Assembly (NCBI GenBank): GCA_017998385.1
Contig: JAGODE010000013.1
Span: 1-37,342 of the forward strand
Length of the DNA: 37,342 nucleotides
Direction of reading: 5' to 3'
Source of the DNA: Chitinophagaceae bacterium
GTDB lineage: Bacteria; Bacteroidota; Bacteroidia; Chitinophagales; Chitinophagaceae
A program made the translations under genes and the position numbers. This document shows, one piece after another, positions 5,973 through 12,477 of the stretch. The first letter of the stretch is position 1. Every line of letters begins with the position of its first letter. The notes beneath the pieces are model-generated. The model ran no database searches, was not told the DNA's origin, and saw only the letters and a list, made by a program, of their open reading frames with translations.

Positions 5973-6065
5973 TTACGGATTCGTGGCAATACCACCGCAC
6001 CAGCATTGATTTCCCTCCAGAGGAAACATGCGTGACTGTTTAATATGTGCTATTACCTGATACAT
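5973..6065 (-). CDS. Small peptide gene with C-W-C-G-G motif (30 aa), possible leader or peptide precursor
   Basis: A 30-codon ORF from ATG 6065 to TAA 5973. It sits exactly between a plausible promoter (6085-6117) and an intrinsic terminator (5912-5945), which is why I list it. The start codon follows an A-rich tract. The C-terminal third reads N-Q-C-W-C-G-G-I-A-T-N-P, with two Cys around a Trp; the N-terminal part has no run of a single amino acid of the kind used in classical attenuation. It could be a regulatory leader peptide, a small metal-binding protein or a modified-peptide precursor. No maturation enzyme is visible next to it except, at a distance, the radical SAM gene at 7.7-8.8 kb, which belongs to another family. 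Confidence 0.4.
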   Translation of the reverse strand: MYQVIAHIKQSRMFPLEGNQCWCGGIATNP

Positions 6066-6084
6066 GTTTATTTTATTTGCGATG

Positions 6085-6117
6085 CAAAGATGAATACTTT
6101 TTTTTGAAGCTGCCAAA
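6085..6117 (-). promoter_or_regulatory. Bacteroidota-type promoter for the leader/RNA-repair direction
   Basis: On the minus strand, TTTG (6114-6117), a 21-base spacer and CATCTTTG (6085-6092) fit the Bacteroidota consensus TTTG, spacer, TAnnTTTG with one mismatch. Transcription would start about 20 bases before the 30-codon ORF. It is divergent from the META-domain gene. Confidence 0.45.
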
Positions 6118-6235
6118 TTTTTGTGAAAAAAAATTCTCCAGCCTTATGTCAGTGTTGTTAAGATCATCATAAAGCAGGATACAGGCACTGTGTAAACAGA
6201 TCTGACACCGCATCTGTCTTTTAAACGTCTTTAAT

Positions 6236-6664
6236 ATGAAATGGATTTTAGCTTCGCTGATCACACTCTGGAGCCTGGAGTTTTCATCATTCGAAAGTCA
6301 TGCAGCACAACGACAGAACCAGTTTTCTTTAAGCAGCGATGAATGGGTGCTGGTAGCTATTGCCGGCGACACTTCATGGAGTCATCTGCCTGACAGGATT
6401 CCTTTTATCAATTTTGACAGCGACAAAAACAGGGTAAGTGGTTTTGCGGGATGTAACCGTTTTAGCGGAGGCTACAAACAGAAAGGAGATAGTATTCACT
6501 TTTTACCGCTCGCTTCTACACGAATGTATTGCCAGGAAAGCCAGCCCACCGAATCTGCCCTTATGGAGGCATTGCAGCGGGCTGACAGAATAGTAATCAG
6601 TAAAAATCAGTTGCGCCTGTTTGGCGGATCTGCCGAACTTCTTTTGTTTGAGAAAAAAATGTGA
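6236..6664 (+). CDS. META domain (HslJ-like) exported protein
   Basis: A 142-residue protein with a signal-peptide-like N-terminus (M-K-W, hydrophobic stretch, then A-A-Q), followed by one META domain at about 37-140. The domain signature G-F-A-G-C-N-R-F-S-G-G-Y is at about residues 71-82, followed by the usual L-A-S-T-R-M-Y-C with the second Cys. META/HslJ domains occur in periplasmic or outer-membrane proteins linked to stress and motility in other bacteria; the molecular function is unknown. The gene is divergent from the RNA-repair leader and convergent with the next gene, with only two bases between the stop codons. The ATG at 6236 is the only sensible start. Confidence 0.85.
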   Translation: MKWILASLITLWSLEFSSFESHAAQRQNQFSLSSDEWVLVAIAGDTSWSHLPDRIPFINFDSDKNRVSGFAGCNRFSGGYKQKGDSIHFLPLASTRMYCQESQPTESALMEALQRADRIVISKNQLRLFGGSAELLLFEKKM

Positions 6665-6666
6665 GC

Positions 6667-7506
6667 TCAAAATTCGAGTTCATCAATTTCTACTTCACGG
6701 ATATTCCAGTATCCGTTGATAGTATCAAACTCAAGCAGTACCCGCCAGTTTGCTTTTGTAAACCAGCTTTTGCCATTGAGGCTGGTCAGGATGGAATAAA
6801 AGCCTTCGGTATAACAGAATGGATACATGATCTGACAATCGGTGCATACGACTTCGTTGGGCATCAGGTCTGTATAATACCGTTTGAATCTGTTGACTAC
6901 ATCTTTCAGTTCATCGCGTGTAAGGCGGGTATGTTGATTCAGGCGGAGATTATCTTCCCAGAAATGAAAAGGAATATGCATGGGTTGATTATCCAAAAGA
7001 GCTTTTACCCCAAAATGACAGGCGGTTTGAGTTGCTTCATAAACAGGGTCGGGAAAAAACTCATCGTACACAAAACAGTGAATAAGATTGGGTATATCTA
7101 TGTCGCTTACATCCAGGTCAAGCATCTCGCCAAGTGCAAACCGGTATAAATCGCGGTGAGATACGCGGGGGCTGCTGGCAGTAAGGCTGATACCGTGTTG
7201 CCGCAGATAGTCGTGCAGATTATTCCAGGCCTGTTCCATTTCACTGTCAGGAATTTCATTGACCGGTTTAAAATGACGGGGATAGCCAAGACGTTTATCT
7301 ACTTTAATATACTTTTTAAGCGCATACTGCCGCTCAAACTCCATCACCTTGTGAATAAACCCTTCACAGGTATCCGGTGAAAAACCCTCTCCGTATTCAT
7401 CATCAATAAACAGGAGCTGGAATGATTTACTGGGTGGAGTATGGCCGGATTCTTCCGGAATTGGCTCCCGCTCTTCGGACGGAAATTGTTCAGGATTATC
7501 TTGCAT
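6667..7506 (-). CDS. Conserved-type hypothetical protein, unknown function (279 aa)
   Basis: I do not recognise this protein. It begins with a Pro/Glu-rich, probably disordered tail (residues 1-30), then a mixed alpha/beta acidic protein with no signal peptide or membrane segment. Notable are a C-x-D-C pair (V-C-T-D-C-Q) in the C-terminal third and a Trp-rich end (S-W-F-T-K-A-N-W-R-V-L-L-E-F-D, then W-N-I-R-E-V-E-I-D) that looks like a small beta domain of the SnoaL/NTF2 kind, though this is a guess. I chose the ATG at 7506; an upstream TTG at 7548 would add 14 residues of unlikely composition. It stands alone on the minus strand, with a structured repeat upstream. Confidence 0.75.
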   Translation of the reverse strand: MQDNPEQFPSEEREPIPEESGHTPPSKSFQLLFIDDEYGEGFSPDTCEGFIHKVMEFERQYALKKYIKVDKRLGYPRHFKPVNEIPDSEMEQAWNNLHDYLRQHGISLTASSPRVSHRDLYRFALGEMLDLDVSDIDIPNLIHCFVYDEFFPDPVYEATQTACHFGVKALLDNQPMHIPFHFWEDNLRLNQHTRLTRDELKDVVNRFKRYYTDLMPNEVVCTDCQIMYPFCYTEGFYSILTSLNGKSWFTKANWRVLLEFDTINGYWNIREVEIDELEF

Positions 7507-7635
7507 AGGAAAAAGTTTAGGACATGAAAATAAACAGCTGCGCCGCAAGTACCATGAGAAAAAAACAGAAAAAAGATGGGAAAAAAACGGCGGCCAGATC
7601 AGATTAATGACATATTATTAAGCACAGATTTGTGC

Positions 7636-7709
7636 ATCTGGATATTTGAGAAGGCGAACCAGCTGGCTACTGCCAACTACCCCAGGTTCAAATTTTCAAA
7701 TATCCAGAT
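7636..7709. repeat. Intergenic inverted repeat with internal hairpin structure
   Basis: Perfect 14-bp arms ATCTGGATATTTGA (7636-7649) and complement (7696-7709). Inside them a further GAACC/GGTTC pairing (7656-7660 with 7685-7689) and a TGGC/GCCA hairpin can form, giving a branched or stepped stem of 74 bases. It lies between the radical SAM gene end (7739) and the start of the unknown gene (7506). The TATTTGA-type arms resemble a dispersed intergenic repeat. A terminator-like or mRNA-end role is inferred. No gene is seen in the rest of 7507-7738. Confidence 0.7.
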
Positions 7710-7738
7710 ACATAAACCTATGCATTACTGCGAGCTGC

Positions 7739-8845
7739 TCAAAAAAGCCTGCCCTGCTCACCCGGTCTTCTGAACTGAGATGTATCCAGGCTCCATTCTT
7801 CTGCATTCATCCCATACAGCTTGCCATATTTTTTATACTGCTGTGCTACCAGTTCGGCAATACTTCCTTCGCCGCGCATTCGTACTCCCCAGCGACTGTC
7901 GTTTACCTTACCATTGTGCGATTGCTCTACCAGATGCCAGACCTTATCTGCCCGTTCAGGAAAATTTTTATATAACCAGTCATGAAAAAGAAGTTTAATA
8001 GCACCATTGAGTCTGATAAATGTATATGCTGTGAATGTAGCTCCGTTGTCGCGCGCTTCCTTCATGATCCGCTGCATTTCATGCTCATTCATCCCTGGTA
8101 TCATTGGCCCCATCATAATTCCCATTCTGACACCGGCTTCGCTTAGCTCGCGGATAACCCGCAATTTTTGCTGAGCAGTGGTAGTGCGTGGTTCCATGAC
8201 CCGGCGCAGGTCTTCATTAAACGAGGTAATGGAAACCATAGCCGACACAATATTTTTAGCCGCCATCTGCTGCAGAATGTCTTTATCTTTCAGTATCCAG
8301 CTATTCTTCGTAAGTATCCCTACCGGCTGATTAAATTCATTGCAGACTTCCAGCAATCGCCGCGTAAGCCGGTATTGCTGCTCGGCAGGCTGGTAGCAGT
8401 CTGTGTTGCCACTCAGCATAATAGGAATCGGTTGCCATTTAGGATTCATCAGGAATTTACGCAGCAGGGCCGGAGCATTTTTTTTGACAATAATCTTTCG
8501 TTCAAAATCCAAACCTGCGCTGTAACCCCAGTATTCATGTACGTTTCGGGCATAACAATAAATACAGCCATGTTCACAGCCAGCATATGGGTTCATGCTG
8601 TATCCCATACCTACATCAGGGCTATCCACTTTGTTGACAATACTTTTTGCCTCCTGTTCCAGATACTGGGTAGATATATTTTCTTCTGACCAGTCATCAA
8701 TACCTTCTACATGCTCCCTCGTTCGCTGATCTTTTAAAAACCGGTTGGGCGTATTGATCTGAGCCCCCCGCCCCTGCAGGTATTGGGTAACTTCTTCCTG
8801 GCTGGCCGGTTTTACTTTGTAATGGTCCTGTTTCAATTTTGACAT
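7739..8845 (-). CDS. Radical SAM protein, PA0069 (SplB-like) family
   Basis: A 368-residue radical SAM protein. The 4Fe-4S motif is C-E-H-G-C-I-Y-C at 90-97 (C-x3-C-x2-C), within the family signature N-P-Y-A-G-C-E-H-G-C-I-Y-C-Y-A-R. It is followed by the S-G-N-T-D-C-Y-Q-P-A-E segment and G-I-L-T-K-N, all typical of the PA0069 family related to spore photoproduct lyase. The fold reductively cleaves S-adenosylmethionine to start radical chemistry; the true substrate of this family is not known to me. Length is normal. Neighbours are a 2H phosphoesterase upstream and umuDC, which hints at nucleic acid damage, but this is only context. The start ATG at 8845 is supported by the conserved K-rich N-terminus. 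Confidence 0.9.
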   Translation of the reverse strand: MSKLKQDHYKVKPASQEEVTQYLQGRGAQINTPNRFLKDQRTREHVEGIDDWSEENISTQYLEQEAKSIVNKVDSPDVGMGYSMNPYAGCEHGCIYCYARNVHEYWGYSAGLDFERKIIVKKNAPALLRKFLMNPKWQPIPIMLSGNTDCYQPAEQQYRLTRRLLEVCNEFNQPVGILTKNSWILKDKDILQQMAAKNIVSAMVSITSFNEDLRRVMEPRTTTAQQKLRVIRELSEAGVRMGIMMGPMIPGMNEHEMQRIMKEARDNGATFTAYTFIRLNGAIKLLFHDWLYKNFPERADKVWHLVEQSHNGKVNDSRWGVRMRGEGSIAELVAQQYKKYGKLYGMNAEEWSLDTSQFRRPGEQGRLF

Positions 8846-8964
8846 AGGTAAGGGTTAATAGCTAAAGGTTAATCGATCTGTGAATTTTGTATAACATAGG
8901 GTACGGCTCTGAATGCCGTTATATCAGTTCAGTTTTCTGGTGTTTATAAAGCGTTGAACAGGAC

Positions 8965-9582
8965 TCAGGTAAATAAGAGCTGCCCCTGACGGGTGGCAAC
9001 CGGCATGTTCTCAAAAGAGTAGGTTCCGGCGATACGAAACGGCCACTCTCCTGCCAGTCGCTTCAGCAATAACATCCGGTCGGCAATAAAGCGCCCGCTG
9101 AATGTCTTCTGGCTGTATTCAGGCCAGCTCTTTTCATATTGCCAGGGTTTGAGCCGGGCTGCCAGTGTGATATGAGGCTCCAGGATAAAATGAGGCTTAT
9201 TATCATCATTCAGCTTCATGATCCGCTGCGTTTCCTGCCTTATTTCTTTTACCAGCTTCTGTACAGGCAACCGGCTGGCTACCTGCACATACACGCTGTG
9301 GGTGGGAAAGCTGCCGAAATCTTTCAATTCTACTTTAAAAGGAGTCACCCCCATAGCCAACTGACGCAAGCGGTTACTGATCCGCTCTTCCATCATTTCA
9401 TACTGTACAAAATTGACCAGCAGTAAGTTCGACCGGCCAAGTCCCTTACCTTCTATCTGATAGGCCGTATTGTACTCCTGCCGCAACTGGCGCACCTTAT
9501 CCCGCAACACATCAGGAAGCGGAATCACCAACTGATATTCAAAGACCCGGTAGCCGGGAATTGTTAACCCTGTTACTTCCAT
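8965..9582 (-). CDS. 2H phosphoesterase (2'-5' RNA ligase/LigT-like) with a degenerate first motif
   Basis: A 205-residue protein of the 2H phosphoesterase superfamily (LigT/2'-5' RNA ligase-like), which usually opens 2',3'-cyclic phosphates with two H-x-T motifs. The second motif is intact, H-I-T-L at 137-140 within E-P-H-I-T-L-A. At the place of the first motif, the chain reads S-N-L-L-L-V-N-F (51-58), so His appears replaced by Asn and Thr by Leu. The rest (F-G-S-F-P-T-H-S-V-Y-V, then R-L-K-P-W) fits the fold. With one motif lost it may bind rather than cleave, or use other residues. It has its own upstream region and sits between radical SAM and umuDC genes. The ATG at 9582 is the plausible start. 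Confidence 0.8.
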   Translation of the reverse strand: MEVTGLTIPGYRVFEYQLVIPLPDVLRDKVRQLRQEYNTAYQIEGKGLGRSNLLLVNFVQYEMMEERISNRLRQLAMGVTPFKVELKDFGSFPTHSVYVQVASRLPVQKLVKEIRQETQRIMKLNDDNKPHFILEPHITLAARLKPWQYEKSWPEYSQKTFSGRFIADRMLLLKRLAGEWPFRIAGTYSFENMPVATRQGQLLFT

Positions 9583-9633
9583 AACCCTGGTTTTTTAGCG
9601 TCTGTTATCAACTACTTTCATTAGCATAAATTT

Positions 9634-9648
9634 ACTAACTTTTTTAGT
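9634..9648 (+). promoter_or_regulatory. Candidate operator upstream of umuD
   Basis: ACTAA (9634-9638), five bases, TTAGT (9644-9648): a small perfect palindrome in an AT-rich region 75 bases before umuD. No clear TAnnTTTG box was found here. An operator for damage control is a guess from position only. Confidence 0.2.
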
Positions 9649-9722
9649 TTTTCCAAAATTATTTCCCACCTTTAAGTAAATTTTTCCGCTGCCTTTTATG
9701 TCAAACACTTAAATGATTCTAT

Positions 9723-10163
9723 ATGAATGAAGATTATTTTTTTGGGTCTGCCTATACAGGCAGTAAACAGTTTTCCCAGCAGGAAATTAAAACAGCCAAT
9801 GCAACCGGTTTTGGCGCTGCGGCAGACGACTATATGGAAAGAGGGATTGATCTCAACGAAGAACTGGTCAGAAATAAGCCGGCTACGTACTTTTTCCGCA
9901 TGAAAGGGGATGCCATGCGTGAAGCCGGCATTTTTGATAATGACATCCTTGTGGTAGACCGCTCTATCCGTCTTGCCGAAGGAAGGATCATCGTTGCTGT
10001 GCTGAACGGAGAACTGCTCGTTCGCCGTTTTCATAAAAACTTTTCTTCCGCATTTCTGATTCCCGAAAACAACCGGTACAAACCAATCAACCTGGCAGAA
10101 TTCAGTGATTTTACCGTATGGGGTGTGGTCACATTTGTAATTCATGACCTCAGCAGAGGCTAG
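9723..10163 (+). CDS. umuD: UmuD-like polymerase V subunit with both catalytic dyad residues replaced
   Basis: A 146-residue S24/LexA-fold protein aligned throughout with E. coli UmuD (A-A-D-D-Y, then I-D-L-N-E-E-L, then A-T-Y-F-F-R, then D-N-D-I-L-V-V-D). UmuD normally cuts itself at Cys24-Gly25 with Ser60 and Lys97, giving UmuD' that joins UmuC in DNA polymerase V. Here the Ser position in G-D-S-M is Ala64 (G-D-A-M, codon GCC), the Lys position is Arg101 and the residue before the cut site is Thr28 (T-G-F). Spacings of 35 and 37 residues equal those of E. coli, so the alignment is firm. The protein should be unable to cleave itself by the known mechanism. It lies 23 bases before umuC on the same strand, so it forms the usual operon. 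Start ATG 9723. Confidence 0.93.
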   Translation: MNEDYFFGSAYTGSKQFSQQEIKTANATGFGAAADDYMERGIDLNEELVRNKPATYFFRMKGDAMREAGIFDNDILVVDRSIRLAEGRIIVAVLNGELLVRRFHKNFSSAFLIPENNRYKPINLAEFSDFTVWGVVTFVIHDLSRG

Positions 10164-10186
10164 TATATATATAAATCAGTTTGTGT

Positions 10187-11467
10187 ATGAAAGCCATTGT
10201 GGATTGTAATAACTTTTACTGCAGCTGCGAACGATTATTCAGACCTGCCCTGCAGCATAAACCCGTAGTAGTGCTCAGTAATAATGATGGTTGCATTGTA
10301 TCGCGCAGCGATGAAGCGAAGAAACTGGGTATTGAAATGGCTGGCCCTTATTTCAAAGCCAAACCACTTATACAGCAACACAACATCACCGTATTCTCAT
10401 CCAACTACAATCTGTATGGTGATCTGAGCTGGCGGGTAATGGAAACACTGCGTATGCTGGTTGGCGCCAGCCGGGTAGAAGTTTATTCGGTAGATGAAGC
10501 ATTTCTCGACCTCGAAGGATACTCCGAAGAAGAATGGCATAAACTGGGAGTGCGTATATGTAATACAGTATGGCAGTGGACGGGCATCCAGGTATCAGTA
10601 GGCATTGCTCCTACCAAAGTGCTGGCCAAAGTGGCGAACCGGCTGGCAAAAAAAGATAAAAAAGCAACCGGCTGTATGATGGTACTGAATAGCCCCGAAT
10701 CCATGGCAAGTGCCCTGCGCCGTACCCCCGTTCAGGATGTCTGGGGAGTTGGCTACCAGTATGCAGATAAACTGCGTAATCAATGGGGAATTTATGACGC
10801 CTGGCAATTGAGCCAGCTACGCGAAGAGTTTGGTCGTGTGCACCTGGGAGGTGTTGTGGGCGTACGCCTGCTGCGTGAGTTAAAGGGACAGTCCGGGCAT
10901 GATATGGAAGACGAGCTGATCGCTAAAAAAATGATTGCCACTACCCGTATGTTTGGCAGCCCGGTGGGTGAACTCAGTGCCATCCGCGAAGCCGTAGCTA
11001 CCTATACCTCACGTGCCGCAGAGAAACTCAGACGCCAGTATGGCGCGGCCAGTATCATTCATGTCTTTATCGTCAGCAAGGAACAGGATCATTCGGTCAG
11101 TTTCAGAGGTGCCACACACAGCACCCAAACCAGGTTGCCGGTAGCCACCTCTGCCACCCATGAGCTGATCAAACCTGCCGTAGCACTTGCCGAGTCACTC
11201 TTTGAAAAAGGGAAACTGTACAAAAAAGCTGGTGTCATGCTCAGCGGTATTGTGCCTGACCAGTCAATACAGGGCAACCTGTTTGCAGCCCCCACACACA
11301 ACAATAACCGGCTGTTAATGGATATGATCGATAATATCAATTTCAGCCAGCGCGATGACATTCTCAAATTTGCAAGCAGTGGCACTACGCGCAACTGGAA
11401 AATGCGCCAGGAATTACGCAGCCCGCGTTATACCACCCGCTGGGATGAGCTGTATAAAATCAGTTGA
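10187..11467 (+). CDS. umuC: Y-family DNA polymerase UmuC (polymerase V catalytic subunit)
   Basis: A 426-residue Y-family translesion polymerase. The palm motif V-D-C-N-N-F-Y-C-S-C-E at the N-terminus carries the first metal Asp, and Y-S-V-D-E-A-F-L-D-L carries the catalytic Asp-Glu pair. S-V-G-I-A-P-T-K-V-L-A-K-V-A-N of the palm and fingers, a little-finger domain and the UmuC-specific C-terminus (D-D-I-L-K-F-A-S-S-G-T-x-R-x-W) are all present. It copies past damaged template bases. The usual Ala in N-N-F-Y-A-S-C-E is Cys here, which is a mild change. I start at ATG 10187 (M-K-A-I-V-D); a TTG six bases upstream is not needed. It is cotranscribed with umuD. Confidence 0.96.
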   Translation: MKAIVDCNNFYCSCERLFRPALQHKPVVVLSNNDGCIVSRSDEAKKLGIEMAGPYFKAKPLIQQHNITVFSSNYNLYGDLSWRVMETLRMLVGASRVEVYSVDEAFLDLEGYSEEEWHKLGVRICNTVWQWTGIQVSVGIAPTKVLAKVANRLAKKDKKATGCMMVLNSPESMASALRRTPVQDVWGVGYQYADKLRNQWGIYDAWQLSQLREEFGRVHLGGVVGVRLLRELKGQSGHDMEDELIAKKMIATTRMFGSPVGELSAIREAVATYTSRAAEKLRRQYGAASIIHVFIVSKEQDHSVSFRGATHSTQTRLPVATSATHELIKPAVALAESLFEKGKLYKKAGVMLSGIVPDQSIQGNLFAAPTHNNNRLLMDMIDNINFSQRDDILKFASSGTTRNWKMRQELRSPRYTTRWDELYKIS

Positions 11468-11501
11468 GCCGGATGCTGATTGTTCTTAACAACAACTACT
11501 A

Positions 11502-11975
11502 CTATCTGTCGCAGGGCACCTGTTGCCAGACCTGTGTACTGTCAAATTGCAGATGTACCGGATCTGAAAAATAAAATGTATCCTGTTGTTGTTTTACCGG
11601 TCCCGAAGCCGGCCACAAACTATTGCCCACCACTTTCCAGGCAACCTGTCGTACCGACTGACGTCCTTCAGAATTGAAAGTATACCACCCGGCCAGAACA
11701 TTCTCATCTATTGTGCCTTTCCAGACTCCTTCATTCCGGTCTTTTTCGGCCCAGGCATATACCAGCCGGCCATTCCTGACTCCGGTCCCCAGCTCCAGGC
11801 TGAAATAAATACTATCCTTACCCTTTATCCAGGTGTAACAATCTTGTGCCGGCATTGTACTGAGTTTGCCCGGCCTGGAAGTTGTATCGGAGGGGGTTTC
11901 TGCTGCTGGTGAGTCCTGTTGATTACAGGCCGCAAGTAAGAGCAGCAACGAAACAAATAATCCTGTTCTTTTCAT
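11502..11975 (-). CDS. Small lipoprotein, unknown function (157 aa)
   Basis: A predicted lipoprotein: M-K-R-T, a hydrophobic stretch and a lipobox L-A-A-C with Cys17, then a Ser/Thr/Pro-rich linker. The remaining part has a repeated beta-like pattern (Y-x-W-I-K-G-K-D-S-I-Y-F-S-L-E-L, then L-V-Y-A-W-A-E-K-D, then W-K-G-T-I-D) suggesting a small beta-barrel of the lipocalin-like or META-like kind. I do not recognise a named family. I chose the ATG at 11975; an ORF open further upstream would overlap the DUF779 gene and would lack the signal at its start. It is convergent with umuC. Confidence 0.75.
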   Translation of the reverse strand: MKRTGLFVSLLLLLAACNQQDSPAAETPSDTTSRPGKLSTMPAQDCYTWIKGKDSIYFSLELGTGVRNGRLVYAWAEKDRNEGVWKGTIDENVLAGWYTFNSEGRQSVRQVAWKVVGNSLWPASGPVKQQQDTFYFSDPVHLQFDSTQVWQQVPCDR

Positions 11976-12006
11976 ACAGACAATATTTTGTCTAATATAT
12001 GAAAAG

Positions 12007-12399
12007 TCAGGACACGCCCTCACTGTCTGTAATCCGTTGCACAGGTTCCAGAAATGCCAGTTCGTCTTCGGTAAACACCCGCGATTGTATAATAAAGCGA
12101 ACACCCAATGGTATCTCGAGCGAAAAACTGCTGCCACGCCCCGGTGTTACATCAAGGATCAGTTGTGTATGTTGCCAGTACGCAAACTGATCGGCACTCA
12201 TATAAAACGGGCAGCCTTCTACATATCCCAGGCGCACATCGCTGCTGCCCAGTTTAAATTCGCCGTCCGAAAAACACATCGGCTGACTACCATCGCAGCA
12301 GCCACCACTTTGGTGAAACATTAACGGGCCATGCATTTCTTTAAGCACCGCAATCAGGTTAGCAGCGGCATCATTGGCCAGCACTCTTGGTATAGGCAT
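12007..12399 (-). CDS. DUF779 protein (aldehyde dehydrogenase partner)
   Basis: A 130-residue DUF779 protein. The signature H-G-P-L-M-F-H-Q-S-G-G-C-C-D-G-S (about 23-38) with paired Cys, the P-M-C segment and the G-C-P-F-Y-M region are characteristic; the Cys residues suggest a metal site, but its role is not established. Members of the family are often encoded next to acetaldehyde-type dehydrogenases, as here, downstream of the dehydrogenase gene on the same strand. A terminator-like hairpin (12423-12454) lies in the 78-base gap, so the gene may be expressed at a lower level. Start ATG 12399. Confidence 0.9.
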   Translation of the reverse strand: MPIPRVLANDAAANLIAVLKEMHGPLMFHQSGGCCDGSQPMCFSDGEFKLGSSDVRLGYVEGCPFYMSADQFAYWQHTQLILDVTPGRGSSFSLEIPLGVRFIIQSRVFTEDELAFLEPVQRITDSEGVS

Positions 12400-12422
12400 G
12401 ATTCAAAGATTTAGGAACGAAA

Positions 12423-12454
12423 TAAAAAACAGTGGCTTACGGGCCACCGTTTTT
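12423..12454. terminator. Terminator-like hairpin between the aldehyde dehydrogenase and DUF779 genes
   Basis: GTGGC (12432-12436) and GCCAC (12443-12447) form a stem with a six-base loop, bordered by an A-run on the left and a T-run on the right, so it can act in both directions. On the minus strand it is followed by a G and six T. It would give partial termination after the dehydrogenase gene. Confidence 0.6.
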
Positions 12455-12477
12455 CTTTGCCTATAAACATTGCTTGC

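Noticed and set aside
9696..10145. 149-codon minus-strand ORF over umuD
   Set aside because: Antisense shadow of umuD, which aligns with the family over its whole length.
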